64,000 bases of DNA, taken from contig NC_091147.1 of the NCBI RefSeq assembly GCF_041381155.1, positions 10,934,837-10,998,836 of the forward strand, written 5' to 3'. Below are positions 1-14,490 of the stretch, in pieces. Position numbers and translations under genes: made by a program. How positions within the stretch are numbered: the first letter of the stretch is position 1; each line of letters begins with the position of its first letter. The stretch is from Argopecten irradians. Its lineage: Eukaryota > Mollusca > Bivalvia > Pectinida > Pectinidae. The notes beneath the pieces were generated by a model. The model ran no database searches. It worked only from the letters and a program-made list of their open reading frames with translations, and was not told the DNA's origin.

Positions 1-510
1 TGATGCATGGTCGATTGAGTATGATATGATATACAGAAATTGATGGATATTCAACAAAACGTAAGATATCTTATACAGAAAATTATAGAAATGCAATGCA
101 AGGGACGTAACTCCCAGTTGTACAGTGTATAGATCTAATTCAGACTAAATTCGTCAACAAGTTTTGGGTTTGGGTAATTGAAATTTAATTTGGTGTCGCT
201 ATTTAAATTGTATCAAGGGGTTTTAGTTAGGCGAGTATGCTACTTCATGTATACATAGTACAGTTGATCTCATTGTGACCAATTATAAATCGAGTTACGA
301 TTATGCTAATGATTATATATATTTATCAGTGGCGTAGGAAGATGAAACGTAATGGGGGGGCAAAGGTCCTCAATATTTCGTAACCCCCCCCCCTCGCGCA
401 CCCCGCACCCACAGGAGATACTTGATATACTTTTTTTTCATATATCATTACATATAATCCTTATACACATCTATAGACAGTGGCGTCGCTAACAGGAAAT
501 TAATGAATAC
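1..510. other. Non-coding AT-rich left edge
   Basis: No exon-like reading frame, splice-flanked segment or known repeat was recognised here. The stretch holds short G and C runs near 351-395. It should contain introns, and possibly later exons, of the minus-strand transporter whose first exon lies at 1695-1818, but no second exon with the expected TM1 sequence was found. Confidence 0.4.
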
Positions 511-518
511 GCAAATAA

Positions 519-1165
519 GCGTGCGACTTTGGGGGTTCCGGGGTGTCCACTGGAAAAAATATTACGATTTAGAATGATTGTGATGAGTTTTACGATGCAT
601 TTTGATGATTTTGCGAGCGCCGAAGGCGCGAGATTTTGGTGTTCGGGGGACGGGAGGTCTCCCCCGGGAAAAATATGTACGATTTAGAATGGCAGAGATC
701 AGTTTTACGATGCATTTTGTTGATTTTGAGAGATTCGCTGGCGCGAGATTTTGGTGTTTGGGGGTCTGGGGGGTCTCCCCCGGGAAAAAAATTACGCTTT
801 AGAATGGCTGAGATGAATTTTACGATGCATTTTGTTGAATTTGCGAGCGCCGAAGGCGCGAGATTTTGGTGTTGGGGGGGATTTAAGATTTAGAATGGCT
901 GAGATGAGTTTTTTTGATGAATTTTGAAGGTGTGAGATTTTCTTGTTTGGGGGGTCTTGTGTTCTCCCCCGGAAAAAAATTTCGATTTAGAATGGCTCAG
1001 ATGAGTTTTACGATGTATTTTGATGAATTTGCAAGCGCCGAAGGCGCGAGAATTTGTTTGGGGGGGGGGGGGGTCCGGGGGTCTCCCTCGAGAAAAAAAT
1101 TACGATTTGGAATGGCTGATATGAGTTTTACAATGTATTTTGATGATTTTAAAGCTTTTTACGGT
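519..1165. repeat. Degenerate ~115-bp tandem repeat with GCGCC/GGCGC hairpin
   Basis: About six units share three blocks: a GC-rich core (gcgagcgccgaaggcgcgag) near 612, 729, 843, 925 and 1031, a G-rich then CCC-GGG segment, and an AT-rich block ending in acgatgcattttgatga. Unit spacing varies from about 82 to 117 bp. The core holds a 5-bp stem (gcgcc/ggcgc) around a GAA loop. Short open frames through it are repeat shadows, not genes. Confidence 0.75.
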
Positions 1166-1595
1166 AATTTTTCGATTTAAAGTTACCCGCATTACTTGTG
1201 AGTTTCGTCATACCATTTGGTAACCCAGCTCGATCTGAACATACCGGATTCACACCATCGGCACATTGTTGTGTAACTCAAAATAATAATGAATTGAAGA
1301 TATATAAACAAATTAATATTTTTTTAAGAAACATTTTTTTTAAATAGTATAATCCATTGGTGGACATTTTTAGTGTAGTTCGTGTGTATTGAATTTTCAT
1401 TATTAAAGGTTTGAACATTAAATGCTTGAACGTTTTAGGAAACGCGCCGCGCAGCGGAAAATTTTCTAAAATGAAGTGCAAATATGTACAGGAGGACCCT
1501 TTTTTCTTTCAAATGTGCATTTTAGAACATTTCACTCGGCGAAAAATGGGGGGGGGGGGGCAAAAAGACATGTTTGCCTCCCCGTCCTGGGGAAC

Positions 1596-1638
1596 GGGGG
1601 GGGGGGGCAATCCCCCCCCCCCCCCCCCCCCCCCCCCC
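1596..1638. repeat. G12-caat-C27 homopolymer inverted repeat
   Basis: A run of 12 G (1596-1607) is followed by caat and then 27 C (1612-1638). The two runs can pair as a hairpin, and either strand could form a quadruplex or i-motif. Another G run lies at about 1548-1560. Run lengths in such tracts are often unreliable in assemblies. Confidence 0.7.
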
Positions 1639-1694
1639 GCCGTCCTACGCCCCTGTATATATACATAAGTTTGGTAGATGCTTCCTCAGATTAC

Positions 1695-1818
1695 CTATAA
1701 GTACCATCCACGCCCATCCCTGGTCTGTTTGTTTATTAGGGTCGTCTTCTTCCCTTTCCTCTTCATCCTCGTCTTTTTCTTTCTCCTCGCTTTCTTTCTC
1801 TTCGCCACTTCCACCCAT
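1695..1818 (-). CDS. First coding exon of an MCT/SLC16-like transporter (partial gene)
   Basis: Reading the minus strand from the ATG at 1818-1816 gives 41 codons plus one base up to a GTAATC donor just below 1695. The protein start is a strongly acidic, Glu/Asp/Lys-rich tail of about 30 residues, followed by TDQGWAWMVLI. This matches the [D/E]-G-W-x-W motif that opens TM1 in monocarboxylate transporters. The same motif and the same phase-1 donor occur in the complete transporter starting at 17081, where exon 1 ends RGWAWVVLG. The rest of the gene should lie beyond position 1; no later exon was recognised in 1-1690. The two transporters diverge from each other about 15 kb apart, suggesting an inverted duplication. 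The highly charged N-terminus is unlike the short one of the neighbour. Substrate unknown. Confidence 0.72.
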
Positions 1819-4800
1819 GATGTCTGTATAACATACATGTATGTTATATGTCATAAGTAATTTAAACCTTATATAGTGTATACTGACCAATATATGCCAT
1901 TACCTAATACGGATGAACAATGTCATACGCATATATATAATGCCGATAATGAATTAAAGTTGTAGTCCTATCCTTGTGGTATACACTGTATATGACTGCA
2001 TAGTCCATGTACCGCTGGTTTATCTCTTTAATTATTTATTAATTAGTTTCTACTCTATGTCGTCAACTGTATTATAGATGTGTATTTGTGTATAAACAGT
2101 TATAAGGTGATGCCAGACAGATACATATACCAATGTACATATACTCGATTAATGTAATACAGCGTACTAGAGTGAAACAATCATTATACATTAGGCAAAG
2201 ACTTCACCACGGGAATAGTACAGCGTAATTTCAATATTTTTGTGATTAGCGCTGGCGACAGGTGTTTACACACAATGTTGTAAACTGAATTATGTAGCGG
2301 TGATCGTAGTTGTAGTGCTTTTCGTGCCAGATGTTTATAATTAGCGCGAATCCATCACTGTAGTTACAAGTTCAAAATCAATGTCGCGCTAAAATTTGAT
2401 TGGTCTAAAACGAGTACGTATGTTATATACACAAACATTATATAATACTGGTGTGTGTAATAATTAATGGCATAGGGAAATCAACTTAAGCAATGCTAAC
2501 CGCATCCATCCACGGATCCCATTCATAACACTATTACGCTTACAATGGCATGTACAATGTCTCACCTTTTGTATTTTTCTTACAATAAAACAATCTAAGA
2601 CTTATAAATACATATGTACATGTATACATGAAAATCTATATTACAAAAACCACTAAAATAGTTCTGAGAGAGGGTACTGAGAGACTATATTATATTTTGT
2701 ACTTTGAAAAGGTTACTATTGGCTATATTGTATTAAATTCCTATTTACATGCAGGGTGTTACACCTACATGTAATAAAACAAACCCAAACAAAACATGAT
2801 ACATCTGTACAGACAATCACATACCATAACATACATCTGTACAGACACATACCGTAACACGCTGCACACATGGGAGGCCGTCCTTAAATGGCCTTGACTG
2901 ACTGAAACAGATTCGTTTGCAAAGACGCAATGTTTCGTAAAAATAGCTGGCAGATGGCATTAGTTAAACATTACTTACTACCCGTACTGAGTGGTCAGCG
3001 CTTCCCGGCGGGCCTGTTACGTACATAGCAAGACAATGGTCATTGATTAGTAATCCGTTTATCAGAACATATACAGGTAGATCAGGTTATTACGTGAAGA
3101 ATAAAAGTACAAAAGGATTTCCTGTCAACTCAACTCCTGTCACCCGTAATGTCATAAAGGATACCTAAACGAGCCACGACTACCTACACTGTAATATTCG
3201 GATAGCTTTACACACGATCAGTATTATATCGATATCATACAAATTATACAATAAATTAATTGTTTATTTAATAAGTTTAATAATGAAGCCATGTTAACTT
3301 CGTTGTTAATATTTTGTATTTTTTATTTTTATATTTTTTAATAACGGTGATTTCTGGTGTATCCGAAAATCAATCCGTGTCGTCCAGACCTCAATTCAAA
3401 TCAATTGAAATTATTTTCCTTATGTTATCAAATTTATCATTTCAGTCAACATTAAAAAATCAACGTTCGAAAAACACACACATATATATAATATTCTAAT
3501 TATTCACCAGCGATCGTGCAGAATACACTGTCGTACATGTAACCACAATAGAATTATTCCTTTATACCAACCTTGCAAACTTTAGACCATAGAACCTAAC
3601 TGATTAAGTATGTCACAAAGAAATGGACATAATTACAATTATATTAGGTTTCCACGTTGGTCACCTTTAATAACAGATAGGGTTATAAGCAATCATATGA
3701 CAGTCCCAAATCTTCATTTCTTTCGAGTTATAGTGACAATGTTTCTGTCTCCGCTAGATTTGGAACCTTAGTTATTTGTTAATTTGCGGAATTGCCTCCT
3801 TTACTTTAATATCCCCATCAAATCCCTTCCCCGTTAGTTTCCTAGGAACATCAATCAATAATAACACAACCGGATTAAGAATGTTTAATTAAAAACAGTT
3901 AAATTTTATAGTTTAATAACATAATGTATTGAGGAATGGAGTATTCGAAATGTATTCTTACTGGTCAGTGCTCAGACAGGTGCGCTTATTGTTATAAGTA
4001 AATTGTTTTCATGCTGATGGGCTTATAAACAGTACGAACAAATTAAAATGGTCAGAGTTATTAGACACCCAGGTCACCATTAATAAAGAACTATTTGAAG
4101 TGTCCTACTTCTTTTGACCACTGTAATTAATCAATATTAGCACTAAATGACAAACAGATGTAATAACTGCGGGATCCATCCTACAACCTAACAAACCAGT
4201 ACAGAGCTGTGTCAAAAGTAACATTATTTGAGTCGTTTAGTACGACATTGTTACATATCAGACATAATTAGACAAAAATGTTCAAAATTCTCAAATGATA
4301 GACCAACTCGATTGTGAATAACTGCTCTAACAAGCACCTTGTTTTCCATGAGATCCTCTGTGAAGTGTGTATAAAATAAGCCCGGGTAGTGTAATGATAT
4401 CATCACGTTCTAATGTTGTCGTGTGTCATGGTGTTAATCTTATGCTCTTCTTTTTTTGTGAAATAGTGATATGACAAGGTTAATCCAATAATGTTACATG
4501 TCATTGTTAAAATGTTATAAAGATACCTGTGTAATCTTACTAAACAAAAACGGAATCTGTGATATCATAATTCTGCTATAACTCCCGTAGCTCTATAGTC
4601 AGACGCGGGATATATTTTGTGACGTCGTTCTGACCATGACGTACTACGCATTTCTGTGAGTAATTTTGTGCTATCTGAACGAAAAATTCAATTGTTCTTT
4701 ATTATTTAAAACAATATCTGTAAGCGTTATTTCAAAATGTTGAATACCGGAAAATACTAATTAAAATGTTGGAGGTGCACTGATGATGTTTGTTGTTATT

Positions 4801-7340
4801 ATTTATTTCCATGGACTTATTCTATTTTACCATGAATGACGTCATGGCTACTGAAGAGGCTCCACTGACGAGGGCAGCGGGAAATTTGATTTGGATAATA
4901 GCGATAACAGTGTACACTACAGTTCGGATTAAAAATAATAGAGAACAGATATATAAGCATATTAAATTTATTTGCAATCCTGGAAGAATTATAGGATCAT
5001 AAATCCCCAAGAAGGCAGTTTAATGTTTCAGTATACAAACGCTGGTTAGGATTAATAAATGCACGACCTGTTACGAAATACGTTTGTTTAAACCAATGAA
5101 ATAATTTAAATTGAATTGATATAAAAGCGCTATCTGAATTGCCCCATCATCCCATTGTATTAGTATAGTGTCCTCGAATGTTACCATATTGACGACAATT
5201 ACATTTGATTTTATAGCCTATATAGATATTTTGAAATAACCTCATACATTAATCGAACGGCAGCAATAAAGAGAAAAGTCGTACAATCAATAGCTATAGG
5301 TACATGTAATATGTTTTCATTTGTGTCGTATAAATCACACAGAAGGTATTTCCGTGTACCTGTACATTATCTGTATATAGAAATAGCGCATTAAGAACAT
5401 TTTGAAATAAGACGATAAATCTTATAACGTAAAAAGGGTTTAACAAAACTACGTCACGATAAGGAAACTTAAAACGTCTAGTTAAGGTCACCTATTTTAA
5501 GTCAACCAGATTTTCAAAGTCGACAAGGAGATAACTACACCCGGAATATGATCTAGAGAAGTGACCCGATATACAATCATCATTCACAGAAATTAACCCA
5601 TATAATTACATGTATACGCGATTTACATAACATGTCCTAATAGGTAATTGTTTCATATAATTTAAGCTGTTAAAACCCTGAAATTACAGATGCATGTATG
5701 GTACTTCTATTTACTGTACCAAGGTTAGCAATAAGAACAACAAACATTGAAGGTTATAAGCAAACCAATGTACACCAGTATGTGTATAGTTATATAATGC
5801 ATGCACCTACCTTACACAGCTGCCTAGATACGGGTATATGTCATCTAAACCCCGGTCATATCTCTACACTATAGGTCTGACTGTCCCAATCCAGTTGGGT
5901 AACGTTAGTTAACGAACATCGACAGGTGTGGAACAGTACCTTTAAACTGATAATATGTCCAGGTACGCAGTATCACAGCGCATGCCCATCCGATGGTGTG
6001 CACGATTTTCGAGTAAGAAGGACTCACTATTTATAAAACTGCACGTAAAACCCTTTTATTCACCCCTTAAAGATATAAAAGAAATGTAAATATTTGCGTT
6101 TAACGTTCTGAGTACTTGATGTGCTGCTTTAATTGTGTAGCGTCAAACATGCTAAATGTGTGCATATCTTGTAATGAGCTGTATCTATATCCTATACAAT
6201 GACCTTTCTTGACTGGTATGATGCTACAACATGTACACCATTATATACTATATATGTAGTACCCGTATCTACATTGTTATCGCAAGACAATACAAAGTAC
6301 GGAGCTCTACCCGGGCCTATCTGTAATGTGTAACCTATATTTACCATAGAGATTATGTCCCACTGACTCCCGATCTTATATCTGTAGCGCTATACGAAAT
6401 AGCTGAAATATGATAAAATACAAACAACGTACAACAGAGTGTCTAAATGATTGTCACAAAATGACCCTTTGTATTAATAAATGATGCATTTATATCTGCA
6501 TGTAATTATCAGTTTCCGAGGAACCCTATTAGGTGCCCTTTGGATGAAGTTTGGTAGTTCACATTAGCCTGGATTATATATGAAGCCGAGCTTTAGAATT
6601 TCTTCTTGTATTACATTATTTGTTCAATCTAAATTTCACATTACGATAAAAATATCAAGCTTATAGAATTATGTTAGAGTTCTGTTCTGATTCTGATAAC
6701 AATATAACTACATAAAATATTGTTCATTTCATAAGGTTTTACATTTATACAAGGTATTTTGCAGAATCAGATTGTAAATTCAATTTGTGTATCTCCCTGA
6801 ATTATACAAAACTGTGTACATCAAAGGATATTTATTTCGGACCACTTATGGTAACAAACAAAATACATCTGCAGGTGAACTTGACTAGAGAAGGGCTTAT
6901 TTGACTCTGTATATGACTTGTATATACAAACATAAAGCCACTTTAGGGAAAACTGTTAATGGCGGATTAATAATTAACGTCAATAGACTGTTGTGTTATG
7001 GAAATACAACACAAAAACTAATATAAACCTGTACTAGAAGTAGGTAATCAGCGCAGTGGTTTACAGTAAAAGTACAATTTGATTAATTTGTTATTGCTCA
7101 ATAACATAAAGTTAATTCTTGTAGTTTTATATAAAACGTGTTATTCCAATTTTGTTAGAGACTCTTTTCTTTCACTCTCTATAATATCACTGCGCCAATG
7201 TTTCAGCCAATCAGGAACGACATTATGATGACGTTATGAGATGATCAAGATAAAATCATTTTTAAAGAAATGAAAAAAAAACATGATTGACCTATAACGC
7301 TATATAGAAATTATTAAAACGATTATAGTTAATGAGTGAA

Positions 7341-7423
7341 AAAGTGACACTGCATTGAAGAAAAATGACACTGCATTGTAGAAATATGGCACTGCATTTT
7401 AGAAAAATGACACTGCATTGTAA
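7341..7423. repeat. Short ~22-bp tandem repeat, 4 copies
   Basis: Four copies of a unit built around gacactgcattgtagaaaa occur in a row with small substitutions. No coding meaning is apparent. Confidence 0.7.
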
Positions 7424-9401
7424 GGAAGAAAGATTATGATGCCAACAAAATCAACGTACGGCAAATTAACGATAACCGAGAACCGTGTAATGCTACGTTT
7501 ATCTAACCTGATAAGAATTATGTAAATCTAAATATATATTTTCCAAAATGAAAACATGCGTTTTCATTTTATTCATGTCATTCAAATTAATTTTCGGATA
7601 AAATGCATATCAATAAAGACAAAAACCGTATCCGATATTAAGATACATACCTATTTTGTTGTGTCGTTGTTCATTCTCCACACTCAACGTCCCTAGCAAA
7701 GACTGACATGGCACATTTGCAGTTTAGGGCCCAAGTGCAATTGGACGTGATTTGACTCCTTGGGATAAAACAATATATCATTTGGAAGACAGCCGTGAAC
7801 GCTATGACCGTGAGCCAGTCGGGTAAGCGCCATTGTCAGTTAGCTGATGGTAATGTCACCCGGACACCCATACAAAAGATCAGCCGGCCTACCAGATATG
7901 TATATGCTATACATACAGACGTAATGAATGAATTCGAGTCTGTTTTGTCAAGGTTTGATTATGTTTACATTTATATTTAATATCACCGATTATGACAGGT
8001 GGATCTTGGGATTTCTTACAATGTATATAGGGGATTTAAAGTTTTGATGACTCTTTTCATTCCTTATGTATGGTATTCAGAGGTTGTGCTCAATAGTGGA
8101 CTGGTATCAATTATAATAAGAGTACTAAGGTGAGCTATTATTGACTTTTCGTGTAATCAACACAAATAACCGACGTCATGTACTAGGTAAACAGATGATC
8201 AATTTTATTTTCTTTGTTATTTCATTCATAATTACATTTTACATTTGCAATAGACTTTGTTTGATTGGTATTTCATTTAACGACTGAATTTATTATAATA
8301 CCAAAGGTCAGAACAGATAGCTATGTATGTGAGTACTTCGTTTAGATCATGCTTAATGATTTTGTTTACTCTAGATCTCAGCTACAATTGAAAATATATA
8401 TTTGCTGTGGTAAAATTGGCAAAATTATTTGATACTGCAAATTGCAATATATCTACTTTAAAAATCGTCGCAATATCTTGTTGTAAATTAATCATATCAG
8501 TTGGAATTAATCGATACACGTGAGTGTTCATGCGATATATTTTGATGTTTTAAAACAAACTCTAGAAGATTTCATTTTACTCTTTCGTGCAAACGATGTT
8601 GACAAACATAGTGAAATGACATTAGAAATGAATACACATTGCACTTCACCACATCAATGTAAAACCAAACAAAGGAACAAACAAAGAAACAATAAACTTA
8701 CGACTGACAATTAGTCACGTTATCTTATTTTATTTATGTTGCGTTAAATCTGTTTGTTAAATACGACGTCATATGATCTTATTATATTTAATTCTATCAA
8801 TTCAATACATTAACAAATTTGATCGGTTCATCAAATCACCCACGTATGATCGATGTCAACAAAACGTCGTGTCTTCCTCTAGAAACGTTATACCACCAAC
8901 ATATGTATTTGAAACCTCCCGCTAATTACCTTTGAATGTTCGTTTTCATATTTTAAAACATACCAGGCGACGTTATCACGTCTGGCACTTTCGGCCGGAT
9001 ACAGCGACCATTTATAGAGCGTTGTCTGTTTATGCGTGAAAATAGAAATTACCTGACCCCCAAAGTCATGCGATTTCAATACTTATAAGCCTATTACTTC
9101 ATGTCAGTGTGTTTCCTAAAAGCTAATGAAGGAGCATTTAAAACTTTTGAATGTTAAAATTCTTTTTTGTTTAAAAGAAATCTTTCTTTGTCGATACTAT
9201 GTAGCATAGCGAATCACCGGGTAAAGTGGGATTTTGTGGTTTGACAGAAAAAAAGTATAGGCCATTAGATTTAGTAAAAAAGAATGCATATTGCAAGGAC
9301 AAATATAACATTATGTGAACAATTGATGGTTATTGATTTATAAAGAGTTAATGGCATAGACTAATGTTAACTTAATGACAATTTAGTTGAATCTGCATAT
9401 T

Positions 9402-9748
9402 AAAGTGATCAAGGTATGGTCGGGCAAAGGAAACCAGTCTAAATGCGTTCATTGGCCTTCCAAAACTTTCACATATTAATACGACGGCCAAGTTCTGCTT
9501 AGTTTCCCAGTTCTGACCATTAAAGTAAAGAAAAGTTGAAAGCATTGAAAGCGAGGCTGCGTGGATATGTAACCACGGACATAGTGAGCCGGGAGGACGT
9601 TTTAGAATTTCTATACTTTAAATTAATTTCTTCGTACGCAGACAGATTTTGACGAGAGATTTTATTTTTTCCATTTCATAAGAAATTATACTGGATACAT
9701 TCACACCATTTTACCGACTTTAGCCATTTTTGCCCGACCGTTCACTTT
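9402..9748. mobile_element. MITE-like non-autonomous DNA transposon (~347 bp)
   Basis: The ends are inverted copies of each other. The left end carries aaagtga...ggtcgggcaaa and the right end carries tttgcccgacc...tcacttt. The left copy has about 8 extra bases between the two blocks. There is no open frame. The sequence aaagtgatcaaggtat occurs both inside the left end and immediately after the right end. This fits a miniature inverted-repeat transposable element; the autonomous family is not identified. Confidence 0.65.
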
Positions 9749-11599
9749 AAAGTGATCAAGGTATAATTTTCTAACAACCTGTTTAATGATTCATCATTCT
9801 AATAATATTAAAACCGACGTGATTTATGGTAGGCATACTAACATATGTACCTGTTGAACAGCTAGTCCAGTCAGGATGATCACGGACGATACTCGCGATC
9901 GTATGTAGTTCCACATTCATCCTGATGCCTATCCACTGGATATGTGTCATCTTAAATAAAACGTTTGTGTCTATCACCTACCTTTTTACAAATAGACGTC
10001 AACATCTGTTGCATTTATATAGAGACAGAAACAATACTGTATAATTACACCGTACCAACTTCAAACATGTCAAAACATATTAATTATGCATCAGTCCTCA
10101 ATACAAGTTCACTCGTATTCCAATTTCTTCAAGCGATATTTATTTTCACGAACATTTAAAGTAAATCTATATACAAGTAGGTACAATGTAAGCATAGTCT
10201 TTACAGAAATTCAGGATTTGTTTCCTTGTCCGCTATGTCGACTTCATTATTTTGTGCAGTGTTGTAAGAAAATTATGTATTAGTGACGTCACAATATGTT
10301 GAATACACGTCACTTCATTAGTGTTCACAATATTACTTTGGAATAGCAGTCCTTATAATTAACGTTATTCGACTAATTGACCTAATAATCTTTTATGGCG
10401 TGTTTTGATAGTTAAGGACTTTTCATTGTTTGCCAATGTGACTCTCGTGATTCATCAGTGACATAGGAGTAACGCCCCTTTACTAGTATTATCGTGCGGT
10501 AGTTGTTAGACTGTTGTTACATAAGCCCAGAGGGTGTTGATATTAGGAAAAACTGAGATTCGTGAGGAAAACTATATTTTTACTTTGTAGATTAAAGAGG
10601 TTTCTTTAAGGGACATCTTTAGTAAGAGGGTGCCTACAGTTTTTACTCCCAAGTTTCGTGGTGTTATTCAAACACAGAAGCAGACGAATTAGTATGTTAG
10701 AATAGTTACTTACTTTACACCATTACCACCATTAAAAAGTTTGAGCTTCTAATTTTGTTTCAAGACAAAATATTGAATATAATTAATTGCATCCCGAAAA
10801 ATTTTCGTGGCACTATGTCATATATGGAATGAAGCATTGAATGCGCATACATCAAAAGCAAAACAAATTATTTCATATATTTTCTATACTAATTAGACAT
10901 ATCTATAGACGATTACGTACCAATTATTGTTTAATTGATTAATATCGTTCTGTTCTGTCGGCGAATGAGCATCTTTAATATCATTGGCCGACATCTTGTA
11001 TTGAAAATGCGATAAAAATGAATATTGTCGACAAGAATATCTAATAGGGTTGTAATGTCAGTTTGTAATGTTTGCAAGAACGGTACCTTTGAACATACCG
11101 CCATTTTGATATAGTCTAAACATGATACGTGTAGCAAAAGGAATATTTTAATGCACCTATAACGAGTGGATATTTGCACCCAACGTCCTCGTTTAGTTAT
11201 TTTTTTTCAATGTCAAAAGTATTCATTGACATTGACGAGCGTAATTAATTCCGTGACTGTGTATAAATGACCAGAGAAAAAAAGACTTTGCGAATTGATA
11301 TCGGAATAACGTAACGCGTGAAAGCCTTTTTTGCACAAAAGGTCAAAAACACAATTATAAGTTTGTCTTTTCCAACTCAAATGAATTGATTGTCATGGAA
11401 GAGTGAATCTTATTTCCTAAACTGTTTATTAATTTTGAAACGTGTTCAATGTGTATCATTAGTTTAGATGAATTTCTTGACTGTGTCGGGTTTTTTCTCT
11501 CTCGCTGAAACAGATGTTCGTGTATTGTACGGTTATGATACAATGGTAATTACGTAAGAATAATACATGTCTGACATACAAGAGGAGAAACAACCCTGC

Positions 11600-11808
11600 C
11601 AGCACGTTCAGTAAGACGCGGCGGTGTGATAACTGGCCTCTACGCGATGTCACGCACATGTGTACACGGATTTGTTTACCCTGCATACACTCAAGTGTCC
11701 GTGGTATATGTGACTAGCAAAGACACGTTATCTTCCATACATACTTCAAAGGTCAAGGGCTTCGATCACTGGTTAGCTACGTTACGTCGGATGGAAAACT
11801 ATCCGGTA
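11600..11808 (+). other. Possible untranslated leader exon of the plus-strand transporter
   Basis: A locally less AT-rich stretch ends in a good donor (tatccg followed by GTAAGT at about 11806). The transporter exon at 17020 begins right after a polypyrimidine tract and CAG, so an upstream untranslated exon is expected. This is the best-looking donor noticed in the gap, but nothing else ties it to the gene. Low confidence. Confidence 0.2.
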
Positions 11809-14328
11809 AGTTTACCTTTTGACATTTTATAAAATAAGCATATAATGAAGTCTTGCTGATGGGGTAATATGTTTAAATCACTCTGAAGGTGAATACGTCA
11901 TGTACAGTTCGAATGTCCCGAATGATTATTGCATGAAATGCTACTGATATCTATGTCATGTGATCAGGGCTAATTTGGTTATTCGGATTCTCTCGGACAT
12001 TTTTCTTATGAAATTTTTTAAAGTTTAAGATTGACAAAATTATTTACAAAATATAAAAAAAACTTACCAGATATAATGCAATTACTAATATTTATTTATA
12101 TTCTTTAAAGAGTAAATTTAATTTATTAAATACTATCGAGAAAACTTTCAAACTGTTTTAGGGTTTTATTACTCGACCCGTTTCTACTTTAAATTCAGCT
12201 TATTGTTTTATTGAGATTTTAGCTGTTGTACATGTATACCAGTGTGACATGATATTTACAATGTGACCGAGTTCTAGGCATTATTGGAACTACTCATTTT
12301 CAGTGTCTACACAGCCTTGTCACTATAACCTAATGCTTTCCGCTTTAGAGATAAGATAAAAATACATGTTCGTTATAGCACTACCTCACATCACGCTGTC
12401 GGAATGTTTTTCCTTCATTACACCGCACGCACTTATTATTGCCAGCAGGTGATCCTGAAAACATTGTCCTTGTGTAGAAATCGCAATATAGTACATCATA
12501 GGGAGACTGTCTATTACATAAAATTACAACAATTCACTTTTTCAGGATACAAATATTCGCGTGATTCCGCGAGTGATCTGGAACGCAAATTCAAATGCTT
12601 CATGAAAACTTGTTTAAAAACTACACATTAATGCAGGATTATCCTTAAGAATCAAGCACCGAATATTTATATATTCGTGGTGATGTTGAAAATAAGGAAA
12701 ACACAAAATATTGTATAAACGACAACAAAATAGTTTACTGTAGAAATATCAATGATTAAATATTGCGTCACTCGACGTAACTCAGCTATAAAATACATAC
12801 TTTCACCAAAATCATACAAGCTTTATTCTGTCTTTGTATATTTGTGAGCGCAATTCACGTCATTTTTTCCGAAACGTATGACGTTACGCTCGCAAACACA
12901 TGACGTCACAATCAATACCTACTCGCAAGTGCAGATAACTTATTCATTCATTTACATTATACTTTATAATATAAGTCTTTTCTCTTTATTATGTTCCTTT
13001 CTCCTGCTTCCTATGATGTTTTTGTACTACTTCTCCCTTGATGCGTCTTCTAATTGATTCTATCAAGTAGAAACACATTAGTATGACATCATGGACTAAT
13101 TTCGATTTTCTATTTAAAGAGACAACCCCATAAAACCTTCGTGCAGTTTGTAAAACCTTGGCCTTATACGTCACGATTAACTTGTAACATCTGTCTGTAA
13201 TACACAGTATAAAACACTATACCTGGTCAATACAGATAAGCACTACAGTTTGTGTTTAGGAGTATAGTCATCTGGATTGTACATAATCGATCAACTTTTA
13301 TTCATTTATCAATAGCTGTTTTGACATTATCTGTACTGCCGCCTTTTTGTTTATAAATGAAATGTATCACGGATTAGTATTATCGCCTATATGTTAAGAC
13401 ATGGTTTCCTACCTACGATAATATCTCACTAGGTCTTTCCAACGTTATTTATATAATCTAGAACGGTTACATGAGTGTATCACCAAATAAACCACGATAT
13501 TTTAACCTCATATAAATCATGTTCCACAGAAACGTGATTGGACAATAATTTGATTTTAATTCAGGAAAGAAACTATAAATGGACATATTACCATGATATT
13601 ACTGACGATCTTAAAAAGACAAAAAGTAATGTTGTAAAGTCGAAACAAAACATCCAGATACTCATAGATATCAATACTTGGATAGCTTTTGTATATCTGA
13701 CCTGATCCTATTATTCTTACACACCTCCAATAGGTGACAGGAGGTCATAGTATACATAGAAAATGATCATGGGGCACTAACCTACAACAACATGTGATAC
13801 AGTGTAACGTCCTGGGAGGCGTTACACATGTCTAATTCCCCTGGTATCCTAGATAATAGTACAACCTCCAGGTTGGAGTAATTCCGTGTGGGACGTGCAC
13901 AAATACATACTGGTTTAGTAAATCTGAAACGGAATCTGATGATCGTTTGGCCCAATGAATATTGTTGTAAACAAAGAATAAGTAAGACAAACATATAATA
14001 TCCCATAGGAAGATGCTTTAGTTATCAAAACTATACAATCCTTATTTTATAATATCTAATGTTAAGATTGATTATACATAAAATGTTCCTTATACAGTTA
14101 CCGGTTACAGGTTTAGGGCATGTTGTACGTGTCACGGAATCACCGTCCCCTTTAACACTACCATTACCCTATCCTGCCTATAAACAAAACTATGTAGGTG
14201 ACTAAATGGTTGGTCTAGAGGAAGCGTTACTGTAAACATGTAATTATAGGTATATCGTTTACACTTTTCTGCAGACATTGATAAATAAACTACAGAAAAG
14301 TCACACCCTATCATTATAGACACATCTA

Positions 14329-14435
14329 TACTGTAAACGGAGTTTCGCGCGCGAGTTAATCGCGAAATTATATCGCCACGAAAAGGCAATAAAACGCGAA
14401 ATTATGTAGCCGCGGAAATAGATTGGTTTACAGTA
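14329..14435. mobile_element. Small palindromic MITE
   Basis: Bounded by tactgtaaac on the left and gtttacagta on the right (perfect 10-bp inverted ends). The interior has repeated cgcgaaattat words and CG-rich palindromes. A related end (ggtaaaccaa...ttttcgtggc) is visible near 14989. Non-coding. Confidence 0.6.
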
Positions 14436-14490
14436 ATCTGTAGTGTCCAGTAATCTGTGGTGTCCAGTAATCTGTAGTGTCCAAGTCTAC
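14434..14490. repeat. 17-bp tandem repeat, 3 copies
   Basis: Three direct copies of agtaatctgtagtgtcc with one substitution abut the right end of the small MITE at 14329-14435. Confidence 0.7.

Noticed and set aside
1411-1831. Proline-rich open frames on the plus strand
   Set aside because: They come from the poly-C run and from the antisense of the transporter exon.
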